The position numbers and the translations under genes were made by a program. Shown piece after piece: positions 1-8,207 of a DNA stretch of 22,306 bases (its first letter is position 1; the number at the start of each line of letters is the position of its first letter). This DNA comes from Pseudomonadota bacterium. Lineage in GTDB: Bacteria; Pseudomonadota; Gammaproteobacteria; Burkholderiales; Gallionellaceae. Where the stretch lies: NCBI GenBank assembly GCA_021783855.1, contig JAJXTL010000039.1, forward strand, positions 1 to 22,306, given 5' to 3'. The notes below the pieces were generated by a model. That model had not been told where the DNA came from and ran no database searches. It saw only the letters and a list, made by a program, of their open reading frames with translations.

Positions 1-58
1 TACCTGCCAGCGGTAAAAGCAGCACAGCGATTGCAAATATCCCTAAACGCATTTTCAT
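1..58 (-). CDS. Exported protein, N-terminal fragment only
   Basis: A minus-strand reading frame starts with ATG at 58 and runs off the left edge after 19 codons. The visible residues are [19 protein letters not shown], a basic start followed by a hydrophobic core typical of a Sec signal peptide; the last residues could be the beginning of a lipobox, but the cysteine is not in view. The ATG overlaps the TGA of the leucyl-transferase gene (ATGA), and an AAGGA Shine-Dalgarno lies about 9 nt upstream inside that gene, so the two are probably translationally coupled. The mature protein is outside the window and its function cannot be named. Confidence 0.6.
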   Translation of the reverse strand, partial: MKMRLGIFAIAVLLLPLAG

Positions 59-828
59 GTGACTTTTCCTTCAACCTGGTTCATGACAGGCTCTTCGGTT
101 TCGCTTACGTCGAGCGGCTGCCAGCGGCCGTTCAGCAGACCTTCTGCAGGCTGATATTGGGTTTTGTACGACATTTTCCGGCTGTTTTTTATCCAGTAAC
201 CCAGGTAGACATAGTGCAGATCGAGTTTGCGGCACAGTTCGATTTGCCACAGCACGTTGTATACCCCGAACCTGGCCTGAGGTAAATCGGGATCGAAAAA
301 AGTGTACACCGAAGACAGGCCGTCACCCAGCAGATCAATCACGCTGACCATGCGCAGGATGCCCTCATCTCTGAACTCTACCAGCAGCGTATCGACATGG
401 CTTTGCAGCAGAAAGGTCTGATAGGCATCGCGATCGTCGTTGTCCATGCCGCCGCCAGGATGGCGCGCGCGCTGATAGCGCTGATACAGTTCGTAATACT
501 CGGCTTTGTCTTGCAGCGGATGCAGCGTGGCGTCGAGTGAGGCATGCTGTTTCCAGGCGCGGCGCTGCGAGCGGTTTGCGGTGAATGGTTTTGCCAGCAC
601 GCGCAGTTGCACGCATGCGCTGCAGTTGTCGCAGCGCGGGCGGTAAATGTAGGTACTGCTGCGCCTGAAACCATGCCGTACCAGTTCAGAATACAGCGGT
701 GTATTGATCAGAAAGGCCGGGGTGGCAACCTGTGAGCGCGCCTGCAAATCCGGCAAATAACTGCACGGGTAGGGTGCGGTCAGGTAAAAGTGCAGCGCGG
801 AGATGGGAATGTCGTTGAGTGAACTCAT
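55..828 (-). CDS. bpt: Aspartate/glutamate leucyltransferase (bacterial ATE-type aminoacyl-tRNA-protein transferase)
   Basis: This 257-residue protein belongs to the R-transferase (ATE1-like) family. The bacterial Bpt members transfer leucine from Leu-tRNA to N-terminal Asp or Glu of proteins, marking them for ClpS/ClpAP degradation in the cytoplasm. Visible family marks are C22 in the N-terminal PCSYLP segment, the cysteine cluster [15 protein letters not shown] (C66, C69, C72), and the conserved C-terminal region around [10 protein letters not shown] and YLGYWI. Length is normal for the family. It lies just downstream of aat, which acts on the complementary class of N-terminal residues (Lys/Arg), so the pair forms an N-end-rule locus. 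No clear Shine-Dalgarno precedes the ATG at 828. The older symbol ate is used for the same gene. Confidence 0.93.
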   Translation of the reverse strand: MSSLNDIPISALHFYLTAPYPCSYLPDLQARSQVATPAFLINTPLYSELVRHGFRRSSTYIYRPRCDNCSACVQLRVLAKPFTANRSQRRAWKQHASLDATLHPLQDKAEYYELYQRYQRARHPGGGMDNDDRDAYQTFLLQSHVDTLLVEFRDEGILRMVSVIDLLGDGLSSVYTFFDPDLPQARFGVYNVLWQIELCRKLDLHYVYLGYWIKNSRKMSYKTQYQPAEGLLNGRWQPLDVSETEEPVMNQVEGKVT

Positions 829-873
829 TAAGATTCAGGATCGTGGTTTGAGGCCGCAAGGGTCTTCCCCGCA

Positions 874-899
874 CAACTAAGGGACTGTGTCCCAAGTTG
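874..899. repeat. Imperfect inverted repeat between aat and bpt
   Basis: The arms CAACTAAGGGAC and GTCCCAAGTTG flank a TGT loop: a 5-bp GGGAC/GTCCC stem, a small internal loop, then CAACT/AGTTG. It lies between the aat stop and the bpt start. It could form an RNA hairpin modulating bpt expression or be a small decayed repeat. No T-run follows it on either strand, so I do not call it a terminator. Confidence 0.5.
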
Positions 900-912
900 T
901 TGCGTGAAGGAT

Positions 913-1629
913 TCAGGATTCACCTGAAAACAGGTCGCCATCGAATTGCCAATTTTCGACAGGAGTGCAGTTTACCAATTCTTCGAGCCTTGTCATAAAT
1001 ATATCGCGCGGGATGAGCCTCGCACCCAGTGAAGCGAGGTGGGGCGTATACATCTGGCAGTCGATCATCGGGATCGCGCGGGCAGATTGCCGGCGTTGCA
1101 GTTGGCGGGTCAGATGCGCCAAGGCTATTTTCGATGCATTGTTCGCGAGGCTGAACATGGATTCACCGTAGAACATCTGCCCGATAGCCACGCCGTACAA
1201 GCCGCCGACCAGTTTGTCATCCATCCAGGTTTCTACCGAATGCGCGTAGCCCAGCTTGTGCAATGCGCAGTATGCCGTAATCATCTGCTCGTCTATCCAG
1301 CTGCCTCGCTGCCCGCCTCTTGGTGCGGCGCAGGCGCGCATCACCTGCTCGAATGCGGTGTCGGTGCGTACTTGATAGTTGCGTTTACGCAATACCTTTG
1401 CCAGTGAATCGGAGAGTTTGAATTCTGCCGGGAACAGCACCATGCGCGGATCAGGACTCCACCAAAGTACAGGTTCACCAGGACTGAACCACGGAAAAAT
1501 TCCGCGGCGGTAAGCTTCCAGCAGGCTGTCCGGGGTCAGATTGCCGCCCGCTGCCAACAGACCGTTTGGTTCTTGTAATGCCTGCGTGACAGGCGGGAAG
1601 GGCGCGTTTCCGGTTAACCAGGGAATCAT
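913..1629 (-). CDS. aat: Leucyl/phenylalanyl-tRNA--protein transferase
   Basis: The 238-residue product transfers Leu or Phe from aminoacyl-tRNA to N-terminal Arg or Lys, creating N-degrons for ClpS/ClpAP. Family blocks are clear: EPNGLLAAGG (residues 20-29), GIFPWFSPGEPVLWWSPDPR (43-62), GSWIDEQMITAYCALHKLGYA, GGLYGVAIGQMFYGESMF and the IDCQ segment. The frame is open for another 49 codons upstream, but I chose the ATG at 1629 because betaproteobacterial Aat proteins begin with MIPWL and E. coli Aat is of similar length (234 residues). No good Shine-Dalgarno is visible. A 10-bp palindrome (CGTGTACACG, 1642-1651) lies just upstream, between this gene and the divergent one. The stop overlaps a direct repeat of AGGATTC. 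Confidence 0.95.
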   Translation of the reverse strand: MIPWLTGNAPFPPVTQALQEPNGLLAAGGNLTPDSLLEAYRRGIFPWFSPGEPVLWWSPDPRMVLFPAEFKLSDSLAKVLRKRNYQVRTDTAFEQVMRACAAPRGGQRGSWIDEQMITAYCALHKLGYAHSVETWMDDKLVGGLYGVAIGQMFYGESMFSLANNASKIALAHLTRQLQRRQSARAIPMIDCQMYTPHLASLGARLIPRDIFMTRLEELVNCTPVENWQFDGDLFSGES

Positions 1630-1713
1630 AAGTTGAGTAAACGTGTACACGATTAAACGATTTATTGTTATATTGCCACAGGCTGGGTCGTGTAAACCAA
1701 CAGAGGGTGCGTA

Positions 1714-3225
1714 ATGCTGACAAAATTGTTTGGCAAAAAGCCTGACCATCCTATGGCGGACGTCAAATCTGCGCAAGTGGTTTTAAATGGTTTGCCCAGA
1801 AACGACGCGCTCAAATCTGTGATGGAGTTGACCGATTGGATCGAAACTGTAGCCGGGTTTGCTGAACTCAGGCTGGCGGATCAATTCGCGGTATTGAGTC
1901 TGCTTGATGAAGCGGCTCAGGCCCACGCGCGGAAACTGGCGTACGAGTATTTCACCCTTGCTGATATGCGCGCTGTTCAAGGGAATCGCTTGTGTCAGGT
2001 ATTGAGTAATTTGTCCCGGCAGATCGCCTGCGCATATTGCATGTTATTCGAACGACACCGCAGTGGTGACAAAGGCATGACCTCAATCAGCAGTGCTCTG
2101 CTGGCGGCGCGAGCGGTGCGCGCGATGCGTAAGCAGTTGAAATATACCGCCGTGCGCTATGAGGTTAATGACAGCGCGCTCTGGCGCAATCTCGCGCAAC
2201 TCTATCGGCATGCAGAACAGCAACAATATCTGGACACGCCTGTGAGTCTGTATCCGGCTTTGTCCGAAGCTGTCTCGGTCAGGAGCGAGTGGGTTCAATT
2301 GATGGCGTGGTATGCATGCGGAGTCAATTCGATGAGTCCGCGCAGCATGCACCTTGCTGAACGCATCATCACCCTGTACCGCAATACGATCGCGGTAAGT
2401 GAAAGTCTGACAGGCCTGTCCTTGTTCAGTTTTAACCTGTCACGCACAGATGCACCGATTCGCGTCAATGCGGATGCGACTACTCACTCGTTGATGCGTT
2501 ATATCAGCATGGCGGATATGCAGGAAAAGCTGAAAGTGCTGATCCAGATATTGGAAAAAAATATCGTACCGCAAGAGCTGAATCTGGACGGCGCTTTTAC
2601 AGTGGACTGGGTGCTCGAAGCGGCCCGGCATGTTTTGACTTATCTTGTTTCGCCTCCCGTACGACGGAGTAACAGGCGGGAGTTCAAGGGACTGTTGAAT
2701 GTTGTTACGGGCTGCGAAAAGGTATTCGCCCGCTGTGCGGGCCGGGAAAACGGCGAACAGATGCAAATTTCGCTTGAAAATGCGAGTGCCAGCGGTTTTC
2801 TTGCCGTATTGAGCGGCAGGGGAGCGGGTGGCGTGCACATAGGTCACCTTTTAGGCATGCAATCGGTGGCTGTCCCGCATTGGGGGGTTGCAATTGTACG
2901 GCGTTTGTCGCGCGATGCTGAGGGACGCTTGCGCGTGGGCGCGGAGTTGCTGAGTAACCGTGTTTCCGAGGTGATGTTGCGTCAGAGCGTGGCTGACGGA
3001 TACGATAACGGCCGATCCGCGCTCTGGCTGCATGCAAAATCGGGCAGCGATACGGGTATCGTCAGGCTGTTGATGCAGGCTGACAGGTTTTCCATGCAGC
3101 GCAGCTTGAAGACGTGTTTTGAGGGTAAAAATTATCTGTTGATCCCTGAGGCATTGCAGGAAAAAGGCATGGATTATGACTTGGCCAGTTTTCGCGTCAT
3201 CGAACAGGAAGAGTCCGAAGGATAG
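1714..3225 (+). CDS. Large conserved protein with C-terminal PilZ-like domain
   Basis: This 503-residue soluble protein has no signal peptide or membrane segment. Residues about 1-300 are mostly helical and I do not recognise a named domain. The C-terminal part has a PilZ-like signature: an arginine-rich RRSNRRE at 317-323, then about 35 residues later NASASG at 356-361, fitting the N/DxSxxG motif that binds cyclic di-GMP, followed by alternating hydrophobic stretches suggesting a beta barrel. If right, it is a c-di-GMP effector; a diguanylate cyclase gene lies convergent to it. The start is supported by GAGGG about 6 nt upstream of ATG. The function of the long N-terminal part is unknown, and the PilZ assignment rests on motif spacing alone. 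Confidence 0.75.
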   Translation: MLTKLFGKKPDHPMADVKSAQVVLNGLPRNDALKSVMELTDWIETVAGFAELRLADQFAVLSLLDEAAQAHARKLAYEYFTLADMRAVQGNRLCQVLSNLSRQIACAYCMLFERHRSGDKGMTSISSALLAARAVRAMRKQLKYTAVRYEVNDSALWRNLAQLYRHAEQQQYLDTPVSLYPALSEAVSVRSEWVQLMAWYACGVNSMSPRSMHLAERIITLYRNTIAVSESLTGLSLFSFNLSRTDAPIRVNADATTHSLMRYISMADMQEKLKVLIQILEKNIVPQELNLDGAFTVDWVLEAARHVLTYLVSPPVRRSNRREFKGLLNVVTGCEKVFARCAGRENGEQMQISLENASASGFLAVLSGRGAGGVHIGHLLGMQSVAVPHWGVAIVRRLSRDAEGRLRVGAELLSNRVSEVMLRQSVADGYDNGRSALWLHAKSGSDTGIVRLLMQADRFSMQRSLKTCFEGKNYLLIPEALQEKGMDYDLASFRVIEQEESEG

Positions 3226-3334
3226 GGTTCTGGAATTGAAGATTGAGGATGCAGTCGTTCAAATTCGATCGGGCACCAGCGGTCATTTGGGCGCGCGCGC
3301 TTCTCCCCCGGATTATTTGCCATTTAACCATGCT

Positions 3335-3469
3335 TTATTTGTCGATATATAGCATGTTGAGAGCGTAAGCCCGATTCCAGAAACAATATATTTCTTTTTT
3401 CCACAATTGCAAGGCGGGTTCTGGCGAAGCTGCCAGATCGCTGTTAGTCAAAAATGGAGCAGAAATCAT
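3335..3469 (-). CDS. Candidate small ORF (44 aa) coupled to the diguanylate cyclase gene
   Basis: A minus-strand ATG at 3469 overlaps the TGA of the diguanylate cyclase gene (ATGA), with GGAAG about 5 nt upstream. The peptide begins MISAPFLTNSDLAASPEPAL and continues with an aromatic, basic helix-like stretch (QLWKKEIYCFWNRAYALNML). It has no transmembrane segment and I know no family for it. The start overlap and the composition favour a real gene. Against it, the frame is short and could be open by chance. It might also be the remnant of a longer protein. Confidence 0.35.
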   Translation of the reverse strand: MISAPFLTNSDLAASPEPALQLWKKEIYCFWNRAYALNMLYIDK

Positions 3470-6144
3470 TCCTGCTTCCAGAGTAAAACTCTGGATGATC
3501 CACTGTTTGCCTTGGCACGATACATGGCAGTGTCGGCATTCTTGATCAGCATTTTTTCGTCGCTGCCGTGCTCGGGATAGACGGCCACACCAATGCTTGC
3601 GGAGATGTTCAGGCTGTGACCGGCCAGCTCAAATGGGGCATTAAGGGCAGAGAGTATTTTCTCGGCAACCAACATGACATCCTTTTCAGCTTCGATTTGA
3701 GGCAACAGCACGATAAATTCGTCCCCGCCAAGACGTGCAGCGGTATCTGACTCGCGTACGCATTCCTGTATGCGTTTCGCCGTTTCTTTCAAAAGCAGGT
3801 CACCAACATCGTGGCCGAGCGTATCGTTGACCGGCTTGAACTTGTCGAGATCGAGGAACATCAGGGCCATGTGGGTCTTTTCCCGTCTGGCTTTAACGAG
3901 CGCCTGCTGAAGACGGTCGGTGAACAGCGTGCGATTTGGCAGGTCGGTGAGAATGTCATAATGCGCCAAATGCCGCACATGCTCCTCCGCGGCCTTGCGC
4001 TCGCTGATGTCGGAAAATACGGCCACATGGTGGGTAATCCTGCCTGTACTGTTTTTCACCAGCTTGATGGAAGCCCACTCGACGTAGAGTTCGCCGCTCT
4101 TGCGGCGGTCAATTATCTCACCGTTCCAGCTGCCGGTGGCAATCAGCGTTTCCCTCATCTGCTGGTAAAACGCCGGCGGATGTGAATTGCTTGAAAGCAC
4201 AAGGGGATTCTGGCCCAGTACCTCTTCCGCAGCGAAGCCAGTGATGGCGGTAAACGCGGGGTTGATCGCGATGATCTTGTTGTCCGCATCGGTTACCATG
4301 ACCGCCTCGTCTAAGATGTCGAATACAGTGGCGGCGAGCCGTTGTGACTCTTCTGCTGCCTTGCGGTCGGTAATGTCACGGATAAAGGCATTGAATTCAT
4401 ATTGCCCATTGATTTTTAAGGGTACTACTGCCAGTTCAACGGGAAACTCGCGTCCGTCACGGCGCAGTGCCCGTATCTCAAACCAGGAATTGAAGACCCG
4501 TTCTTCGCCGGAAGTCAGAAAGCGTTTCAGACCCTGTATATGCGCTTCGCGGTATTGGATCGGGATGATTATTTCATGCAGCGCTTGCCCAACGGCTTCG
4601 ACATGTGACCAGCCAAATATTTTTTCAGCCTGGATATTCCATCCGGTGATCATGCCTGAAGCATCCATCTGCACTACGGCGTCCAGCGCAGTATCAACGA
4701 TGACATGGAGTTTCTCCTGGCTCTCCCTTAACGCTTGTTCAGCCTGCTTTTGTTCTGTAATATCCGTGGAAATACCGATGATGCCGCTGACATTTCCAGA
4801 GTAGTCGCGCAGTTTGACCTTGGTAATTTCCAGTAGATGAGAACTGCCGTCGGCAAATTTCAGTATTTCATGGCAGATGTGCGGGGTTTCCCGTTCAGGA
4901 CACTCACGGTCTGATTGCATGAAACAGGCAGCAATCCCGGAACCAAGAATTTCAGCAGGATGCTTCGCTGCCAGAACTTCGCTTTCCAAAACGCCTACCG
5001 CATTACAAAACGTTTTGTTCATGAAGCGGAAACGCTCGTCCAAGCCCATGAGCCAGATTCCAATGGGGGCATTATCAAGAATCGCTTGAAGTTTCGAGCC
5101 GTTTTCGAATAGTTCGCGCCTTGAATCGACCAGCTTCCGCACTAAAGGCGTCACCAGAAGGTACAATAACACCCCTCCGAAAATAACTAGCGCCGTCAGC
5201 AGGAGCGCAATGAATTTCAACTGCGCTGTTACCGGGCTGTACAGTTCAGTTTGATCGATTTTCAGCACCATGCCGAGGCCATACGTGCCTACGGGGGCAT
5301 AGGCCGCGACAACTTTTTTACGCCGGTAATCCTGTGCGAATATAATGCCGGTTTTCCCCTCCAAAGCGTAATTAATCGGCAAAGCTTTGTCCCCAATCAC
5401 ACGGGGAAAACGCTGGAATTTCCTGCCTGAAATTCCGCTCACAATGCAATCCATAACCTTCGGTGATTTTTCGAGTGGCGCGCACATGACAAATTCACCG
5501 GTTTTTCCGATTGAAGCAACGTCAGCAAAGGCGTTGGTCAGAGATTGCAGATTGGCTTCGGTCATCGCGATACCGATGCGCCGTCCCTGTTGATCAAGAA
5601 TATTGAAGCGATCCTGCAGAATGAATTGTCGATCCCACAACAGAAATGCGGTTTGTTTAGCATTCAGGGGAATGCGCAAATCCGGGTTCTGCGAAAATTG
5701 ACCTGCGCGCGCCACTTCGCCTCCACGTGCGTTGACGAATGATATTCCCGTAAAGCCTTTCGACAAAAATGATTCGACACTCTGCTGTAGATTGAACAGC
5801 GCTTTTTTATTGCCGGGATCCGCATTGACACGAAGCAGATTGTTGATGATATAGGGTCGGGTAGCGATCAGGTGCGTGTCTGACATCCCTTGAGCGATCT
5901 GGGTGTCAAATAAGTAGACATTATTCTTTAGCGAGGTTTCGAGGCTTTTGCTCAGGATGGACTCTGCCTGCCGTTGCATCACCACGTAGACAGAAATGCC
6001 TGCTGTCATGGTCAACACCATCAGGATCAGCAAACCGATTAGGCTGATCCTCTGTTCATCATATTTGAAAACAAATAACTCTCCTAACTTCCTGATGAGG
6101 AGAAGGTCGTTTCTTACACGAATGGTCTGCGTTTTTTCTTTCAT
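3466..6144 (-). CDS. Membrane-bound diguanylate cyclase: Cache-like sensor, three PAS domains, GGDEF
   Basis: The 892-residue protein should make cyclic di-GMP from two GTP. Order: cytoplasmic N-terminus, TM1 (about 33-56), a periplasmic sensor of about 250 residues resembling a dCache domain, TM2 (about 311-332), PAS 1 (349-465), PAS 2 (473-595), PAS 3 (600-717), and a GGDEF domain (about 728-890). The active-site GGDEF is intact at 806-810, and RESD at 797-800 matches the RxxD inhibitory site five residues before it, so product feedback is likely. LDLDKFKPVND, the metal/substrate region, is also intact. There is no EAL domain. The periplasmic part presumably senses a small ligand. The upstream Shine-Dalgarno is weak. 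Its neighbour across a short gap is a possible PilZ-type c-di-GMP effector. Confidence 0.93.
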   Translation of the reverse strand: MKEKTQTIRVRNDLLLIRKLGELFVFKYDEQRISLIGLLILMVLTMTAGISVYVVMQRQAESILSKSLETSLKNNVYLFDTQIAQGMSDTHLIATRPYIINNLLRVNADPGNKKALFNLQQSVESFLSKGFTGISFVNARGGEVARAGQFSQNPDLRIPLNAKQTAFLLWDRQFILQDRFNILDQQGRRIGIAMTEANLQSLTNAFADVASIGKTGEFVMCAPLEKSPKVMDCIVSGISGRKFQRFPRVIGDKALPINYALEGKTGIIFAQDYRRKKVVAAYAPVGTYGLGMVLKIDQTELYSPVTAQLKFIALLLTALVIFGGVLLYLLVTPLVRKLVDSRRELFENGSKLQAILDNAPIGIWLMGLDERFRFMNKTFCNAVGVLESEVLAAKHPAEILGSGIAACFMQSDRECPERETPHICHEILKFADGSSHLLEITKVKLRDYSGNVSGIIGISTDITEQKQAEQALRESQEKLHVIVDTALDAVVQMDASGMITGWNIQAEKIFGWSHVEAVGQALHEIIIPIQYREAHIQGLKRFLTSGEERVFNSWFEIRALRRDGREFPVELAVVPLKINGQYEFNAFIRDITDRKAAEESQRLAATVFDILDEAVMVTDADNKIIAINPAFTAITGFAAEEVLGQNPLVLSSNSHPPAFYQQMRETLIATGSWNGEIIDRRKSGELYVEWASIKLVKNSTGRITHHVAVFSDISERKAAEEHVRHLAHYDILTDLPNRTLFTDRLQQALVKARREKTHMALMFLDLDKFKPVNDTLGHDVGDLLLKETAKRIQECVRESDTAARLGGDEFIVLLPQIEAEKDVMLVAEKILSALNAPFELAGHSLNISASIGVAVYPEHGSDEKMLIKNADTAMYRAKANSGSSRVLLWKQE

Positions 6145-6590
6145 TTTAGTTTCATTTATGGCATGTCGGCGCCGGCCGAATAATGGCCCATCGCGTCAAC
6201 TTAATGAGACCGTCCGCTACACGCAACGCTACCGACACTGTACTTAAAAGTCCAACATCTTTTTGTCTTGTAAGAGGCTGGTTTCATGCTGCCTGCCGTG
6301 AATCAAATGGAGTATCAAGTTGAAGTTCCGCAGATGGCACGTTCCTGATAGACAGTTTCGATGATACTCCGCCTGAAAGCAACTCTTGGTGTTTTTTAGA
6401 TCAATTTTTGGCCCGCTCCGAACCCGTTGTTCACAATAACGGCAAGCGAGAAGCCGCACTTGGTGAAACTGCTTGCGACGGGCTCCCTTGTGAAGCGGAG
6501 CTTGAACGTGGAACTAAGGAGCTGCGCGCTTTTTCGCCTTAATAGACTGGTCGAGGCAATACTTTAAACGCTTTCGGGGCATGAATTGAG
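6145..6590. other. 446-bp intergenic region without a recognisable gene
   Basis: This stretch must hold the promoter of the diguanylate cyclase gene (minus strand) and the 3' end of the gpmA-like gene. It has a 9-bp inverted repeat, GGAGTATCA at 6309-6317 and TGATACTCC at 6362-6370, separated by 44 bp. A 71-codon minus-strand frame (6244-6459) resembles nothing I know, and short frames in other phases are broken. It could be decayed coding DNA, but I cannot identify a parent. Confidence 0.5.
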
Positions 6591-7298
6591 TCAAGCCGGC
6601 TTGAGCCACTGCCGCTCACCTACTTCAAGATTTTTGTTGAATCGATAAAGCAGCGGTACGCCCGAAGGTATCTCCACCTGTTCGATCGCATCGGGTGCTA
6701 TCTGTTCAAGATGCATCACCAGACTGCGTATCGTGTTGCCGTGACTGACCACCAGCAACTTCCGATTTGCCGCGATGCGCGGCGCCAGTATTGCATGCCA
6801 ATAAGGCAACAGGCGGCGCTGGCAATCGGAGAGGCTCTCGCTGCGTGGCAGTAGTGCTGGGTCGAGTTCTTCATAGAGCGGATCGAAACGCGGATGGCGC
6901 GGGTCATCAAAATCCAGTGGCGGTGGCGGATCGAAGTAACCGCGCCACCAGCGCCGCGAGCTCTTTTCACCCCAGGTGTCCAAGATATCCTGCTTGCTCA
7001 AGCCCTGCAATTGCCCGTAGTGGCGCTCGTTCAAACGCCAGCTTGAATAGCGCGGTATGGCTGCGTGGCCGGAGGCGTCGAGCAGATTGTCTGCGGTCTG
7101 CTGGGTGCGGCGCAACACCGAGGTATGTACCTCGTCGAATACCAATCCTTCGGCAGCGAGTCGTTGGCCTGCTGCTACGGCCTGCGCCGCGCCCTGTTCA
7201 GTCAACGGAATGTCGGTCCATCCGGTGAAGCGTCCGCTCAGGTTCCAGTCGCTGCTACCGTGACGGATCAATACCAGCAGACGTTCCGCCTCGCTCAT
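6591..7298 (-). CDS. gpmA: 2,3-bisphosphoglycerate-dependent phosphoglycerate mutase (GpmA type)
   Basis: The 235-residue protein is a histidine-phosphatase superfamily member of the dPGM branch, which interconverts 3- and 2-phosphoglycerate in glycolysis. Visible are R12-H13-G14 with the phosphorylated histidine H13, RFTGWTDIPLTEQG, the RR at 63-64, LNERHYGQLQGLSK with the catalytic acid E91, and the second histidine in VVSHGN (H186). It is slightly shorter than E. coli GpmA (250). The usual RHGES is RHGSS here. The start overlaps the stop of the upstream phosphatase gene (ATGA), so the two are translationally coupled. A true mutase is more likely than a plain phosphatase because the dPGM-specific insert (residues about 100-150) is present. 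Confidence 0.87.
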   Translation of the reverse strand: MSEAERLLVLIRHGSSDWNLSGRFTGWTDIPLTEQGAAQAVAAGQRLAAEGLVFDEVHTSVLRRTQQTADNLLDASGHAAIPRYSSWRLNERHYGQLQGLSKQDILDTWGEKSSRRWWRGYFDPPPPLDFDDPRHPRFDPLYEELDPALLPRSESLSDCQRRLLPYWHAILAPRIAANRKLLVVSHGNTIRSLVMHLEQIAPDAIEQVEIPSGVPLLYRFNKNLEVGERQWLKPA

Positions 7299-7969
7299 TC
7301 CGCCGACTTCAGCAATACCTTGGCCAGATGGTGGTGGTCATCCCATGCCTCCAGATGCCAGCCCTGCGCATCGAAACGAAACCAGTTGAGCGCACAGTTG
7401 GGGATGACGAAGTCGCGCGGTGTATGCAGTGGCCTGCCGGTGGCCTTGCGGTACAGGATGTCGAGCACACCCGCGTGACAGACCGCAGCGATGAGTTGAC
7501 CGCTATTGTGCTGGACCATCAACTCGATCGCTGCGCTAACACGCTGCGCAAAACGCAACATGCTTTCGCCCGTTTCAAAATCGTAATCCGGATCGCGCGC
7601 CTTGTAATGAGTGTACGCCTCTGGATAGCGCTGTGCGCCCTCCTCCGCCGTGATGCCCTGGAATATCCCGTAATGTCGTTCGCGCAGTTGCGGCAGTGTT
7701 CTGACTTCCAGTCCGCGCCGTGCCGCCGTCATCTGCGCGGTCGCATAGGCACGGCCCAGGTCGCTGCTGTAGATCGTGCTGAAATCATAATGGGCTGCGT
7801 TGAAGGCCATCGCCAGTGCTTGAGCGTGACCGGTCTCGTTAAGCGGGATGTCCATTTGCCCCTGAATGCGCTTGCCGACGTTCCAGTCGGTCTCGCCATG
7901 GCGAATAAAACAGATACGGGTACCCGGAATGCTACGTGCCAAATTCAAATCGAGACTAGGCTTAACCAT
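7295..7969 (-). CDS. Histidine phosphatase family protein (CobC/GpmB-like)
   Basis: The 224-residue protein has the phosphatase core: RHGETDWN with nucleophile H24, R73, catalytic acid E97 in LRERHYGIFQG, and H165 in AAVCHAG. It lacks the long dPGM insert of the following gene, so it is a phosphatase of the CobC/GpmB type; candidate substrates include alpha-ribazole phosphate or other small phosphomonoesters, and none can be chosen from sequence. It is the first gene of a two-gene unit with the GpmA-type gene (ATGA overlap). The ATG at 7969 has no clear Shine-Dalgarno and leaves about 17 residues before the first strand. Upstream there is a palindromic CCAACGTTGG at 8014-8023. Confidence 0.87.
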   Translation of the reverse strand: MVKPSLDLNLARSIPGTRICFIRHGETDWNVGKRIQGQMDIPLNETGHAQALAMAFNAAHYDFSTIYSSDLGRAYATAQMTAARRGLEVRTLPQLRERHYGIFQGITAEEGAQRYPEAYTHYKARDPDYDFETGESMLRFAQRVSAAIELMVQHNSGQLIAAVCHAGVLDILYRKATGRPLHTPRDFVIPNCALNWFRFDAQGWHLEAWDDHHHLAKVLLKSAE

Positions 7970-8207
7970 GAAATATATTTAGTTTTATCAATCAATTACA
8001 ATCGTCTCAGCGACCAACGTTGGGTCAACACTGATTTTTTAAATATGCTTGCTGAAGATATTTTGTATTCTGGACTTGCTCTATATGGCGGGAAGCAGCA
8101 CTTAAAATTCGGTCATGTGACGTTCTGTTGAGGGCACACCACTGCCTTTCGCCCAGCATTATGGCACGCCACGAAGCCGTCGTTCCAGGTCAAAAGCAAT
8201 AGCAATG

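Noticed and set aside
3421..3436. CTGGC-GAAGCT-GCCAG hairpin as terminator for the diguanylate cyclase gene
   Set aside because: Short stem, no T-run, and it lies within the candidate 44-codon ORF.
6244..6459. 71-codon minus-strand frame in the large intergenic region
   Set aside because: No Shine-Dalgarno, no known motif, and it is flanked by broken frames; not supported as a gene.
7328..8131. Plus-strand open frame of 267 codons
   Set aside because: It is antisense to the histidine-phosphatase gene and has no recognisable domain; only its last part is intergenic.
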